From: Euryodendron excelsum
Taxonomy: Eukaryota; Streptophyta; Magnoliopsida; Ericales; Pentaphylacaceae
Direction: 5' to 3'
Length of the DNA stretch: 64,000 bases
Assembly (NCBI GenBank): GCA_033060915.1
Contig: CM065378.1
Location: 9,122,001-9,186,000 of the forward strand
A model generated the notes under the pieces. That model did not search any database and was not told the origin of the DNA. It saw only the letters and a program-made list of their open reading frames with translations. The position numbers and the translations under genes were made by a program. Positions 11,780 through 24,643 of this stretch are shown here, one piece after another. How positions within the stretch are numbered: the first letter of the stretch is position 1; the number at the start of each line of letters is the position of its first letter.

Positions 11780-13030
11780 TAAGGGGGGGGGGGGGGGTCG
11801 CAATTTGGTTGATCGGCATCAGGTGTCTGATTGGCTTCTTAGGCCAGTTTAACAAAAAATTCAGCAAGTACCTAATCTTTTACTGTCGATTTGGGTTGAA
11901 ACTTGATATCAAACTCTCTTAACTCCACCGCCCATTTTGCTAGTCTCCCTGAGAAATCTACTTTTTGGAAGAGTGGCTTAAGTAGATGATCCGTAAGGAC
12001 GTTGATGATATGGGCCCTGAAGTAGTGCACCAACTTGCGTGACACCACTACTAATATTAGGGCTAGTTTCTCAAATGGTTATCTGTTTTTTGAACCCCAA
12101 AAGAGTTTTGCTGACGTAGTAGACTGGACTTTGTTGCCTGTCTTATTGACGAAGTAGGACGATGCTCACTGCGTGCTTTGATATTGCTAGGTGCAGAAAG
12201 AGTTCTTTATGTTTGAACGGCATGGAAAGTACCAGTGGTTGGGCCAGATATTTCTTTAATTCGCCAAGGGCCTGGTCACAGTAAGGGCTCTAGCTGAATC
12301 GTTCCTATTTTTTTAAAAGTTGGAAAAATGGCCGACATTTATTTGAAGATCAGCTGATGAACCGGTTGAGAGCTGCTGCCATTCCAGTTAACTTCTGAAC
12401 TTCTTTGATGTTCCTTAGGGCCTGGATGTTTTGGATGGCACTAATCTGATGCAGATCTGGTTCAATCCCCTAGTGCGTGACCAAGAATCCGAGAAACCTC
12501 CCAAAGCTTAGCCCGAATACACATTTGGAGGCATTTAGCCTCATCTTGTAATTTTTTAAGATGTCAAATACTCCTTTTAGATTGCCCAAGTGGAAATTGC
12601 CGACTTTACGTTTGACCACTATATCACCAATATATACTTCTACAGTGCTACCGATGTGCTCTTTGAACATTTTGGTGATTAATCTCTAGTAGGTAGCACT
12701 GGCATTCTTCAAATCAAAAGGCATGACTTTGTAACAGAAGATGCCCCATAGGGTAATGAAAACAGTTTTTTCTTAGTCGCTTTCATGGAGCGGAATTTGG
12801 TGATACTCGCGATAGGCATTTATGAAACTCATCCTTTAAAATCCAGCTGTTGCATCTATAAGCTGGTCGATCTCGGGAAAAGGGAAAGGGTCCTTGGGAT
12901 ATGCTTTGTTCAGGTCTGTGAAGTTGACAAAAACCCTCCACATGTCGTTCTTCTTCTTCCCCACCACTGTGTTGGAGAGTCAGCGTGGGTAGTAGACTTC
13001 CCTTATTACCCCCGCTTCAAGGAGCCTGTC
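11780..13030 (-). pseudogene. Tat reverse transcriptase and first RNase H, inactive
   Basis: The RT motif region at 12670-12470 reads VEVYIGDIVVK, where active enzymes have YVDD; the first catalytic Asp is replaced by Gly. Downstream MRLNASKCVFG and GFLVTH match the RT thumb/connection. RT N-terminal motifs (PFPEIDQLIDATAGF, ITLWGIFCYKVMPF) can be followed across 12900-12690 but need frame changes and contain stops. The first RNase H lies at 11780-12380 and is heavily decayed. Confidence 0.75.
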
Positions 13031-13904
13031 AAACTCTTCGATCATTGCATCTACATGTTGAGTAGCTAACTTTCTCATTTTCTGGACCACAAGTCGGCAC
13101 TGTCAGATTAAGTCTGCGACAAGCTACTTCTAGGTCGATTCCCGGCATGTCATATATTGTCCAGACGAAGATTTGAATGTATTGTGTCATTAGATTAATC
13201 AGGGATTTTTTCTCAGTTTTGGACAAAGAGGTGTCAAGCACGAAGTACTTTTCTTTGTCATGTCGATTTATGTGAACATTCTTAAGGTCTTTAACAGCCT
13301 TATTTTCTGGTAATAACCTGATATCATCGATCGTGGGCCTATCCTCATGGAGCTCCATCATTTGAACTTTACCCGCTTTTACTTTTGTATCGCATGCTGT
13401 CAGGAAGCACTGCTTAGCTGTTATTTGGTCTCCTCTTATTTTTCCTACTCCTCTTAGGGTCAGGAAGCGGATGAGCTGGTGGTAGGAAAACAGTATGGCC
13501 TTCATAAGGTGCAACCATGTCTGACCCATGATCGCATTGTAAGGGGAGGCCACGTTGAGTACGAGGAACTCTATTTGAATTGTGATCCCTCCTAGAGTTA
13601 CTGGGATCATTACTTTTCCGAGCGGCTAGACCGGGTCTAAGCTGAATCCAATTCAAAGGTTCAAAGATGGTTGGAGATCGGAATCCTTCAATCACAGTTG
13701 CTTGAATAGGTCGTAATACATGACTTCTGAGGAGCTTCTATGATCAATCAGCATCCTTTTCATATCGTAATCCCCCAATCGTAGTGTTACCAATAGTGCA
13801 TCATTGTGGGGCAGTTGTACTCCAACCAAGTCATCGTCAGTGAAGGTTATGGCCTTAGCACTATTGCTGACCTTAGCCTTTTTATTTGGAGGTTCTAACA
13901 TCAT
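13029..13904 (-). pseudogene. Tat aspartic protease and linker to RT
   Basis: 13904-13692 carries the protease start: ITFTDDDLVGVQLPH, then MLIDHRSSSEVMYYDLF, where the family has D-x-G-S-S. Gly is replaced by Arg next to the catalytic Asp, so activity is doubtful. 13610-13029 continues with ASPYNAIMGQTWLH, a conserved element of Tat/Athila proteases, and ends with the conserved YDMPGIDLEVACRRLN linker before RT. The two parts are in different frames, so at least one frameshift lies between 13692 and 13610. Confidence 0.8.
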
Positions 13905-13989
13905 TACCTCCCTGAAATGCGCAGCCTTCTGAATCTTGGCCCGGTATCTGTGAGGATCTACTGTTGTTGTCTGCGCTGATCCATGGAGG

Positions 13990-14800
13990 ACATTGATTAC
14001 TTGAGCTAGTTTTGTTCTGGTATCCTTTTGTGAGATGGCTTCCTACTTTGTCTACTTGGCCTCCTGCTTCATCTTTTCCCAGTCGATGTACTGGTTAAGA
14101 TGACTAGCTTTTGCCAATTCTTCCAAGTGATTTTTAAGATTTCGACAGTTTTCTGTCTGATGCCCATTTTCCCTGTGGTAGGAGTAGAACTGCCTTTGGT
14201 CTTGGGTAATAGGGTCTCCTTCCAACTTTGGGGGCCACTTAAAGAAGGGTTTATCCTGCATTTGAGGCAAAATCTCGTAAATTGGGTCCTTAAAGACTCT
14301 GTTAACCCATTCCGTTGTCTTTTTGCCCCGATTGTTGTTATTCTCCTCACGTCTGGGCTTCTTACTTTCACGCCCATCTTTCTTCTCAATTTTATCCCTG
14401 ATCTTTTCCTGTACTGGCTAAAAAACATTTTTCTCTACTCGTGCGTAATGTTCAATCTTTAGCATCAACTCCTACATCCGGGTAACTAGTTTCTTCATGA
14501 GGGATTGCCTTTGCCGGTGCTCTTAAGGCAGGCCGACCTTGAACTGCGTAACAGCCAACTGCTCGTTGCAATCCTCGATTTCATTGTAAGCCTCCCAGTA
14601 GCGCCTTGTCTACACCCGTAATCTCTCGTCATTCTTCTTCTGTATGGTTAGCAAATAGTCCACCTCCTTAGTTTGCTTGCTGTATGCTATGAATTGGTTG
14701 GTGAAAGTAGTTTGTCAAACTATCGTAAGCCCACCTCTCCCAGGCTTGATGAAAAAACTCGGCACATAAAGGACTCGTCCTCGCTCCGAACATGGCTAAT
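13990..14800 (-). pseudogene. Tat gag capsid and zinc-knuckle region
   Basis: The retrotransposon gag core is recognisable at about 14790-14480 (FMCRVFSSSLGEVGL, then EAYNEIEDCNEQLAVTQFKVGLP) but crosses several stops and frames. 14270-14052 holds the nucleocapsid-like knuckle YSYHRENGHQTENC. The usual first Cys of this CxxH...H...C pattern appears replaced by Tyr/Ser. The gag upstream part (14800-15590) shows no intact frame. Confidence 0.7.
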
Positions 14801-15600
14801 GAGATCTATCTTCCCATCATAAGGAGTAAACTTTGGTGGGGTAAATTTCTTGGAGGTCGGCGAGCCTTAATCTCCTCTATAAAAGGAGTGGATGAAATCT
14901 TGTTAAGGGCTCTTTTGGCAATATCCTAGGTTGTTCGTCCCTTATGATGCTTATTCCTGTTGTCTAGCCGCTCGTTTAACCACTTGTCCTAATCCTACTG
15001 CTCTGGATTGGCCCTTGCTGGATCTTTTGCTGGTGTCTGATTTCTCCAAGGCTGCTAATCTTCCTGTCGGTCCATGTAGTGCCCAGTACTGAAAGCATAG
15101 CTCCCAGTTAAGCGTGCAGAAGGGGGGCTCGTGTTTCTTGAATTTGTCCTCCTCCTTCCTTGCCGATCTGGGGATCTATCGGGTACTCGTCCATCTTTTT
15201 GGCAATCGCTTCCCTCATAACTTCAACCGTTGACCTAAGGTGGGCGATCTTTTTATCCCATTGCCGGAGTTCTCGCTCAGCTGCTCAGGGCTATAAATTG
15301 CTGCGTACATGGCCACTGGAAGGTGATGGATGTAAATTCCTGCGATAGTCCCTTTGGTGATTCAGATTTTTGACATACTGTGGAGCTTATCATAGACCCT
15401 CATGCCTTCCTCGTTGGTTGCCTCCAAGGACTTGTATCTCCGATTTGATCAAACGTCCTTTAGGAGTTCATACTGAATCATCGTGACAACTTGACTGGTA
15501 AGTGTCGTCCCGACTACGAACATCACGGTTGTCTTCTAGCTCCCTATTGGTGTGATCGACTCCTCCTCTGAAAGAGCTAGTACTCATCGTTATGTAGACC

Positions 15601-15618
15601 TTCCCATAAACGGCGCCA
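15601..15618 (-). other. Primer binding site of the Tat element
   Basis: The minus strand reads TGGCGCCGTTTATGGGAA two bases inside the 5' LTR. The first eight bases match the 3' end complement expected for tRNA-Asp priming, the usual primer of many plant Ty3/gypsy elements; the rest has drifted. Confidence 0.75.
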
Positions 15619-15620
15619 AT

Positions 15621-16115
15621 TATAGGTAGGATTTTTAGGAAGGCTTGATTGAACTCTTAAACCAAATTGACGAGCACGAACAATCTACAAGAGAAGAAGA
15701 TAATGAGAATGCGTCGACCTTCTATGGGCCAGAGGCACTCTGATGATTAAGTTAGCAAGCTTAATTACAATGAACCGAATAAAGTATAGAGAGCTAAAAC
15801 TCAAGTGAACATACCTTACACCTTAGTGATATGGGATATTTATAGTATTCAGAATGTCATAATTCCATAGGAAATTGTATTATGTCTCCTCTTAGGAGTC
15901 AATATTTTTGGATATTTTGTTTAGTGTTCTAATCCTTTCAGGAATGGACTTGCACATGCTCAACCAACTTGGTCTTTGTGGATCTAGGCTAAATTTGTCA
16001 TTGTTAGGGCCCTCATCCGGGCATTGGTGAGTTTGGACCTCTCCTGACTCAAGTTTACAGCATGTTCTTAGTATAGCCCGATTTGTTGTATTAGGTCCCC
16101 TTATTTTAACCCACA
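15621..16115 (-). repeat. 5' LTR of the Tat element
   Basis: Counterpart of 6410-6905. It begins TGTGGGTTAAAATAAGG on the minus strand. The inner end reads TATA instead of the expected CA-type terminus (TGTA in the other copy), a likely point mutation. Within it, TATTTATAGTATTC (plus strand about 15838) is an AT-rich candidate for the transcription start region. Confidence 0.88.
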
Positions 16116-16659
16116 CTAAATGTATCCAATTATAATATATCACTTTTTATTGGTCTAGTCTACCTAAAACAAGAGAGGATATTTATTTACTATACCAAGT
16201 GCATGTAGAATGAGAAAGACTATAAATAATTATGAATTATTAAGGTGTTTTAAAGGCTCGAAGACCTAGTTAGCACATAAAAAGAAAGAAAAAATAATAT
16301 TTAAAAGTATTGACACTCTTTTTTTTTCCTTTTCATTTTTTACTTTTGGCTTTAACATGTGATTTTTTTTATAGTAGTTTTTAGGTTAAAAGCTAATAAA
16401 AAAAAAAGCCTCTAAGCCGAATCCAAACTGTAATAACAAAAAATTACGTCCAAACGAGCCTTAATCTATCTCGTGTTGAAAAGATAATAATAGAATGTCT
16501 AAAGTATAACGACAAAAATAATGGAATGCCTCTAGTAAACACTTGCTGATCTGCAAAAGGATCCCAGCAAACAGAACGAAAATGTATTTGAAACTAGTGA
16601 AAGTATACATGAATTTTATGGTAGTTACCACTAATCGAGACCCCTGTCTTTTAGCATTT

Positions 16660-16681
16660 TATATATATATATATATATATA
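16660..16681. repeat. (AT)n microsatellite
   Basis: Pure AT dinucleotide run of about 22 bases. Confidence 0.9.
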
Positions 16682-19161
16682 CACATAAGTAGACAGAGAG
16701 ATTATGTCTATGCATATATACAGAAGCCCAATTATCATTTCACAGGTTTGCAATTTTGATTAGGGAGTTTGATAATTTAGAGAAGAAAAGGTTCGGTGAC
16801 TTGCAATGCAGGTGATGATGTCTTGGGGTGGAGTGCACATAAGGCGTTTGTATTTTTGTCTCGAAGAGATCCATTAGAGGTTGCGATGATTTTACCACTG
16901 TGCCCTTCACATACATGGTTTGTGCTACTTTTTCATCCTAACGTCAATTATCGATTGAACTAATTATGTATATTTTACAAAACTACAGGTTAAAATTGAT
17001 GTAATTAAAATTATAAGGACAAAATTGAGATATGAGGTAAATTATAAAGACTATTCGTGTAATTCGTCCTAATATTTATTTTTGTTTGTTAGTTGCTCTC
17101 AAGGCAGACCAAAAAATAAATAAAAAAGATAAATGTTATTAAAAATATTTCATGATCCGTGCCAAGAAAAACTTTTTCTGAACGCAATTGACTTCATCCC
17201 ACAAAATAAATTACGTAGACTGAAAAGTCATCACAGGGATTGGGGTTTTATCAAATTTCATATAACTTGTGATGAACTTCTCAATGGGTGCATTGTGTGA
17301 CCACAACACTTACGGTTCGAAAATTACTTTAATCCAGCAGATATGGTTTAACCCAAAAAAAAAAAAAAAAAATCGTAGCCAATTTTTTCCCAATTGAGGA
17401 CAAGCATATACACAAAAGCTATTTTTTTAATTTTATTTTGGAGAGTCAAATCTCGAGAATGAGAACGAAAGCGGCGAGTGCAAAAGCGGATCCAGAATTT
17501 TTGTTCAATGGGGCAAACTCTACACAAAAGCATACACGAAATTTTTTTAATTGATAATATTTTTCCTTTGATAAATAAAGCTACAATTATATTATAGATG
17601 CAAAAAAGGGGGCGCCGCCACTGTATAAAAGGTACCTTCATCCATATTTGACTAGCAAAGTTCAAAATTTCGATAAGGAATTTTGAGATTTAGGTAACCA
17701 AGAGTTTATGGCTACATATAATGAAGGGTTAATTAAAATTTTGTTATTTATTTTGCCAAACAATGAAGAGTTAATGAGATACATATATTTTTTGCTGTAT
17801 GTTTAGAGATTTTTAGTGCAAATATAAGTGTTAGTAAATCCAGATAAAAGCAAAAGTAAGTGTTTGTAAATTCAGTGGAGCCAAAACATACAGTTATACC
17901 TTGTGATCGAATAAATACACATACTTAAAAATAGAGAAAGTAGCCAATTAAGTGGGGGCAACTGTTCTCCACTGGACCCTTCTTACATCCGCTCTCGGTG
18001 AGTGGAATCCATGATTATAAGTGTAGGTGAGACGCAATTATTATTAGGCTAACTACTCTCCTAAAATTAAATTAATTTATTAGACGTCATATGGTGGTAC
18101 GTCTTTTTGAAAGATTACATTCTCTTGGGTTTGTTTTCTTTAATTTCCGGAGTACCAAAGAGAAAAAATAGTGAGAGAAAGAAAGAAATCGTGAGGAGCA
18201 TGGTCTTCACGTGAACCCTTAGGCTGGTGACCAGCCGCTGGTCCAACAATCCCGTGAACAGTTGTGTGGATACCATACCATTTATTTTATATTTTTCTGT
18301 AAACCCACCCTCAAATTAAGCTAATTAATTATAGAGTTATACCTAAACGTGTAACTTCGTCATTGTTACAGGTAATTTTTTTTTTTTTCAAAGGGTGTCT
18401 ATGTCTTCAGCCGATGACCCTCGGCCCGCAACTTGGCCCACCCATTGCTATTTTGAACTAGAATGTTTTAAAGAAAAAAAAAATCTTTTTACATATCTGT
18501 AACACTTTTCAAAAAAAAAAAAAAAAAAAATTCTTATTTTGCCTGAGGACCTCATAAAAGAAATTACCAGGCTAATGAGATGAACTATAAACACGTATAT
18601 AAATATGGGTAATATGCGAATGTTGACACCAATTCACATTGGTAGATTAAAAAAAAAGGTCACCGTATAAACATGTATATATTAATTCTCATTGTTGAGA
18701 CGGAGATATTAGGAGATGGTGCTTGCTTCAACCCAAAAGGACATAAAAAGGTAGTGAATGGAGTCTGGATCCTCCAAAGTTAGATACTGAAGTTGATTAC
18801 AAACATTTTATTTGACCATATATATGGCTAGCTTTTATATAAGGTTATCCTTAGCTCACATAATCCTAAGAGAGTATCAATGTCATGACTATAGTTGTAT
18901 TTTTTTAATGTGTTAGAAAGGTAAGTTTCTCAAGAGAAAATAGTTAACTTTATTCTTCTTGGAGCCTTTCTCTCTCTGTCTCTCTCATCCATTAACAATA
19001 AAGAATTGTGAACTTATTTTGGCATATTTTCATTCAAACTTACTTTGGGTTCATAATAACAGGGTTTGTTGAAGATTGAAAACGTTATGACCTAAAGAAA
19101 AGAGAAGGAAAAAGGAGTCAGCAAAACTAGGTTCTATCTATACTTATAAAAAAAATAGAAC

Positions 19162-19214
19162 AAAATAAAATAAAAATGAGGTTGTAGGCCTCAACCAGCT
19201 TTTTATTTTATTTT
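19162..19214. repeat. Inverted repeat with A/T-rich arms
   Basis: Left arm AAAATAAAATAAAAA (19162-19176) is the reverse complement of 19200-19214. The centre adds a 5-bp GGTTG/CAACC stem. It would fold as a hairpin. No element could be assigned. Confidence 0.5.
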
Positions 19215-21237
19215 ATTTTTTTGTGGTGGTTTCGAGATGTAATATGTTAAATATATATAATGACATGAAATATGTGAAAGATATTAAACGAAGATGAAGA
19301 TGTAATGTCTAAACTTTTTATATTTCATTTTTTGGGTGAGCTTAAAGAAAACCCAAAGTGTTATTACTTTGCAATACATTTGCAATGGATTCTCACTTCT
19401 CAGCCCATAGTTATCAGCGATCAGTGAGAGACGGATTTCCTAATTCGCGGTCCATAGTGAGTAAGAGAGAGATTTCCTATTTAGGGTTCTTTCAATTAAT
19501 TACTGGGTGAATGAAAGAACGAAAAAAAAAAGTTCAGTAGGTACATATTTTTAGATATTACTTTTGTTATGGTAGTTTAACTTTCATGTAGTGGTGAGTC
19601 TAGTACTGCAATATTTGAATCTTAGTGGAACTACCTTACCGCTAAACATTTGTCGGAAATAAGGGAGGGGAAAGAGATTTTCTATTTTGGGACTCTTTCA
19701 ATCAATTACACGTTTTGCTACTATATTTACGGCAATTGCTAACATATGCTCTAAAAGTATAGGTTAAGAATAGAGTTAATGTATTAATTATTCATTGAAA
19801 AACAAAGTATTAACTCTTCAGTTTTACTAGTTTTCTTGAAAACATAATTAATGAGGTAATTGGTATCTCAGCATTTATGTTGTCTTGTATATTTTAAATA
19901 CCAAATTACCCTTGCTAAGTTTATCTATTTTTAAAATTTTTTAAATAAAAATAAAGTCAAATTGTTCAATAAAAGAAAATTTAAGAGAATCAAATTGATT
20001 TAATTCCATTGCATAACATGATTGCCATGTAAATCCCTATAAATTTTTATGGGGAATGAAGAAAACAAAAAATATTAAAATAATAAAATAAATTCGTCAA
20101 TCTAAAATAAAAATCAGGCCTTTAAATAGATATGTATGTATGTAAATTTTACCATACAAAGCATAGGTTTAAAATATTTTATTTATTAATGTTAATGATG
20201 TCTAAGGGTAGTTTTGACAAATTATAAGAGTTTAAATTTTAAGTGACTTCATTAATTTGGTAGTTGAATTGAAAACCGAATGTATTACATAGCATTTGAT
20301 CCAATTTATAACTCTCAAATAAATGTCTCTATTGTATTTTGTAATTGGTATGAAACCCACAACATTAATTAAGATTTAACATGTGTCTGGAAATGTTAGC
20401 AAGACTCCTATGTTTCTAATTATAAAATTAGCTGTACGTAAATCAATTAAAAATTTACGTTCAATTTTACAATTTAACTTCAGAGGATAACAATGCACAT
20501 AATGCGCAGATACCCATGAATTTACACATTATACGAACTTATTTTTCCTTAAATGAAATTTTTAAATGATTCCCCAAACTCCTATTAATTCCTTTTTGAT
20601 TGAGTGAACCACCATTCAACAAATAATGCTCCAATAAAACAACAGGATGAAAGCTTTAAAACTGACCCCCTGAGGTAAAAAAAAAAAAGCATCTACACTT
20701 GAACAGAAATTTCACCTGGTAAAAATTTGAACAACATGCATGAGTTACGGGATTGCTTTGCAGCACTGGCAAAATAAGAAACACTGTAGTCAGCACCTAA
20801 CTGGCACATCGAAGAGAGAGAAAGAGGCGGCTTGAAAGTCACAAATCACATTGTTTGGCTTTCCCCAAGTTTCCTTTTCCATACAACACGAAAGTACTAG
20901 CAATATTTGCTTTCCCTTTCCCAGAGTTAGTATAGTAATAAGTCATACGTGTGCTACAGTACTATGCTTTGTACTCATTATAAGTCATGCCTTTGTTCAA
21001 ATTTTTCCTTGAGGTGTTGTTTGGTTGTTGGATTTGTGAAGGAAAAGGTAAAGAAAAGAGAGAAGACAGGAGAAGAGAAATGAAGTCATACATGATTGGT
21101 GAGGTTTCATTTATATTTATATTTTTGTTTTTCGTTTTTATGAACCTTGTTTGGTTATGATTCCGTTACGTTATCATTTCTCATGTTTTCAGAAACAAAA
21201 TATTGGAATTCTATTTTTTTTTTGTTTTCTTAGAAAC

Positions 21238-21710
21238 AAAAAAAAAAAGGTACAATTAATTGAAAATATTTTTTTATCATTTTCATTTTAAAACGGTTCT
21301 GCAAACTCAAAATTGGAGTGTTTTATGAAAAATATTTTAAAAATAAGTTTTGAAGCCGTTTTATCAAATGCGGTTTTAGTGAAAATAATTTCTGAAACCA
21401 ATTTGCTAGGCGTAGTTTTCCGAATTTCAAAAAGTGAAAATAAAAAATAAAAACTCAAACATTTACCAAATGGGTAAGTACAAAAAGTGGGACAATTGAA
21501 AATATTATCGTTTTCATTCTTGTATGAATACTTTTTTAGAAACTTAGAATTTTTTTTTCCTAAAATTGGGATTTTTTTGAAAATTTCTCAACAAGAAGTT
21601 CTGGAGCTAGATCGTTAAATGTAGTCTCGGCTAAAATAGTTTTCGAAACCAGTTTGTCAAAGACGGTTTTGACAAATTTCAGAAAATAAAAACAAAAAAT
21701 GGGAACCAAC
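21238..21710. repeat. Diverged tandem duplication, about 240-bp unit
   Basis: Two head-to-tail copies (about 21238-21475 and 21482-21710) share ordered landmarks: ACAATT...GAAAATATT, TATC(A/G)TTTTCATT, AGTTTT...GAAACCA.TTTG, and TTTCA.AAA.TGAAAATAAAAA. They are diverged by substitutions and small indels and non-coding. Possibly part of an unidentified transposon. Confidence 0.5.
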
Positions 21711-22585
21711 GGATAAAATTTCGTATATTTTGTTTGATTGGGCGAGGAAAATGAATAGATATTTTTCAAAAAAATCTATTTTTTGTTTAGTTACTCACAA
21801 TAAATCAAATATGTACAAAGTAGTTTTATTTCTATTTTATTTTTCTTTCCCTCAACAAATTCTAAATCCAAAAATAGGGTGAGTGTGAAGCTATATTAGG
21901 TCTAATGTAAAAGGGTCGGGCGATTATGTTGTGAATGTTTTGGAAGGTTCCATTAGATAAAGAGTAAACTCAATTAACTAAAAGTATGAAGATATGATTT
22001 GGAAAATTTTGAAGGGCGAAAGTACCAGCAACGCCGACACGAATAACAGACAGTGGATGGGGAACACTTTCAATCCGTTTGGGAAACTATGAGAGAAAAG
22101 AAAATGAGAAAGAGAAGAGAAAGGATAGTGGTTTCCTTCCTTCTAGTTTGAATAATTTGATGAGAAAAGAAGAGAAAAATAGTGTATTCTCCTCCCCTCT
22201 TGCTTGGGAAAGACAAATAAAAGAAAAGAAAAACTGATTGTGTTATCTGAGTAAGTGGGGGTTATTATTTCTCTTCATTTATCCCCATTTGTCTCAATTA
22301 CTCTTCTCTTAAACTATCCAAAAAGGTGATCAGGGTCGAAAGAGTCCAATTTCTTTTATTTTCTCCAGAAATTAATCCCCAGTCCAACAAATTAAAGAAG
22401 CATGAACAATCGTTGTCAACCTTTTGTTGAACAAAGATTTATGAGATACATTGATTTACGTAGTTAGTGTAAACAGTGGCATTACATGAGCTCAAATGAG
22501 TAGCCGATCGAAGGCGTGAACAACTAGTAGCAAGAAAAAAAAAAATCCTCTAAACTTGCGGCAACAATATGATATCGGTTGGGAA

Positions 22586-22916
22586 AATGACATTCTTACA
22601 AAAAATATATACAAGAACTCTCACCAGAATTTGTGATAGTGACAATTTTATAATTAAAAGTCATTATGGTAAGTATTTTATTTTGACATGAAAGGCTCTC
22701 ATTGAGATACATTATTATATATGAATTTTTTATTTGTATAGCATTACTCTATTGGCTAATACTATACCATCACAAAAGTAATATATAATTTATCATCAGA
22801 ATGATGTTGCTGAATAAGAATCATTCACTTTAAAATAAAATATCAATCATGATGTTTTTAATTATAAAAATATCATTACGACATCATTTTGGTACAAATT
22901 TTTGGAAAGAATAGCC
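22586..22916. mobile_element. Two adjacent MITE-like copies (family M) in opposite orientation
   Basis: 22586-22748 is a forward copy (AATGACATTCTTAC ... TGTATAGCATTACTC) containing GTGATAGTGACAATTTTATA and AAAAGTCATTATGGTAAGTA. 22755-22916 is an inverted copy ending GGTACAAATTTTTGG...AAGAATAGCC. The pair forms a long imperfect inverted repeat. Confidence 0.5.
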
Positions 22917-23680
22917 TTTTCTTTATGATATCCATTAACCTAGCATGTGGATTTCATTCTTTTCTGTCTACGGGAACAAAAATACACTACATTCAAATTA
23001 TCCAACATAGGAAGTATTATTGTTTTTCCAATGGAGTAAATAGAAAGATCCATATTGGGTTTTACAATGATAGAAGTGTAGAACACTGCTGCATCATTAA
23101 ACTTCTATTGAGATTTAAATTGGTTCCTCAAAGAATCATTTCATGTTTCTCACTTTCTTTTCTACAGTTGAGCGTTTCCTTATCATGAAAATAACCCCAC
23201 ACAAGTGAACTAGTAGTGTAAGTTGAAGGGTACAACTCGCACTGCAATTGCCATCAGTTTCAAGCTTTTACAGTTCCACTGGTACCAAGGACACAGATGA
23301 ACCTTACCTTGGGGTCAAATAATCTTCATGAAATGACAACCATACCCTTTAGTGCTGCCTCAAATGCATGCCAAGCAATGCAAGGAGTCCAATGAGAGTG
23401 TGACAGTTTGAGAAACTGGCTGTCATGTGATTAAAGGGCTTTTGTTTGTTTGTTTTATGTATATATGTATTTGATGGAGATAACTTCATGGTTTGCATTC
23501 TGCAGTGTAACATCTTCCATCTTTACATTGCAGTACATCTCTTTCACAGTCTCCTTTCATGCCAAAAGTGAGAGAGAGAGAGAGAGAGAGGCTCTTGCCT
23601 TCCGTTTTACAGTTGTAAACTCCATGTCGACATACAATATCTCTATCCATTCTCCTTTTGTAATATGTATACATATATGC

Positions 23681-23738
<58 letters not shown>
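23681..23738. repeat. Compound (AT)n(AG)n microsatellite
   Basis: About 16 bases of AT followed by 42 bases of AG, upstream of the WIP gene. Confidence 0.9.
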
Positions 23739-23739
<1 letters not shown>

Positions 23740-24112
23740 AGTAAAAGGGGGCGGAAGATATACGAAATGGAAAAAGAAAAGGGCTAAGAAGGGCTTGATT
23801 GGGAACTCAGCATTTGGGGGAAAGAGAGGTGTTGTTGGTACGCCATTCCATGCAATATTTCGATCCCCCACCTCTCCTTCTTTGCTGATCCATTGTCTCC
23901 TCCATTCTCAAACAGTAAACGCGCCAAAAGCCAAATTTCATGAATTCCTCCCAATTTCACGTGCATAGTGCACACACTTGGATTCTCTCTCTCTCTCTCT
24001 CCAAACAAAAGCCTAATGAAAACCCACGTACCTATTACCCATAAGTTCATTCGTTTCTTTATTCATTGCCTTTCTCGTTCCCACTTACGTTCTCAACATA
24101 ACCCAAACCCAA

Positions 24113-24128
24113 AACACACACACACACA

Positions 24129-24163
<35 letters not shown>
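24113..24163. repeat. Compound (CA)n(CT)n microsatellite at the WIP start
   Basis: CACACA run followed by 32 bases of CT, ending 16 bases before the start codon at 24180, probably within the 5' UTR. Confidence 0.88.
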
Positions 24164-24165
<2 letters not shown>

Positions 24166-24179
24166 ATATATTTATCACC

Positions 24180-24583
24180 ATGCAAACTCCCTCCACTCAC
24201 ATGTCCTCAAGTAAGAGTGCCTGTTTAGAAGTTGATGAAGAAGATCATGAAGATTCCACTCTACTTTCTCTTGGTCCTCCAGGAAAACACTTCTCCAACC
24301 CCACCAAATGTCTTCAGTCCTCTACCCGACCTCAGAATTATCAAAACCGTAGTTCTCGCCAAGATGGTGTAACAGTTGCTCTTCATATTGGTCCACCAAC
24401 TCCAGGAGCCAGCTCTAGCAACCCTAGTAACAATGGTGCTCTTGCGGGGCAATTCTGGATTCCTACCCCAGCTCAAATCCTTGTTGGCCCCACCCACTAC
24501 TCTTGCAATGTCTGCAACAAAACATTCAACCGCTATAACAACATGCAGGTTTTGCATATTTTTTTTACTTAATCAGCTCAATT

Positions 24584-24643
<60 letters not shown>

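Larger units (their letters stand above)
6410..16115 (-). mobile_element. Ty3/gypsy LTR retrotransposon, Tat lineage, about 9.7 kb, decayed
   Basis: Two similar LTRs (6410-6905 and 15621-16115) flank an internal region coded on the minus strand: primer site, gag, protease, RT, RNase H, a second (archaeal-type) RNase H and integrase. An extra gene lies on the opposite strand before the 3' LTR. Dual RNase H plus an antisense gene after integrase is the hallmark of the Tat lineage. Terminal bases read TGTGGG at the 5' end, but no target duplication is visible (flanks GCAAG and CTAAA). In an 85-base stretch of the two LTRs I counted about ten differences by eye, so insertion was not recent. All genes carry stops or frameshifts. 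Confidence 0.9.
16116..23400. other. 7.3-kb gene-free interval
   Basis: AT-rich sequence without any reading frame that resembles a protein. It holds an (AT)n tract (16660-16681), poly-A runs (17356-17372, 18513-18530), a hairpin (19162-19214), a tandem duplication (21238-21710) and two MITE-like copies (22586-22916). The stretch 20700-20960 has scattered GAGA motifs but no gene. The last kilobase may contain distal regulatory DNA of the WIP gene. Confidence 0.6.
23400..24179 (+). promoter_or_regulatory. Promoter and 5' UTR region of the WIP gene
   Basis: Contains AG tracts (23571-23590, 23697-23738), a preceding (AT)n run (23681-23696), a CT tract at 23985-24001, then CA and CT tracts ending 16 bases before the ATG. 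CT-rich patches immediately upstream of translation starts are common in plant core promoters. I cannot fix the transcription start. Long reading frames here on either strand are Ser-Leu or Arg-Glu repeats produced by the microsatellites. Confidence 0.5.

Noticed and set aside
11782..11797. Poly-G run as a regulatory G-quadruplex
   Set aside because: A simple homopolymer inside a decayed polyprotein, more likely slippage or an assembly-prone site.
12785..13069. 94-codon plus-strand frame inside the Tat element
   Set aside because: Antisense of the RT coding region, whose minus-strand motifs are clear; unlike 7237-9503 it has no family resemblance.
23557..24050. Ser-Leu- and Arg-Glu-rich frames before the WIP gene
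   Set aside because: They are translations of AG/CT microsatellites on the strand opposite to the gene.
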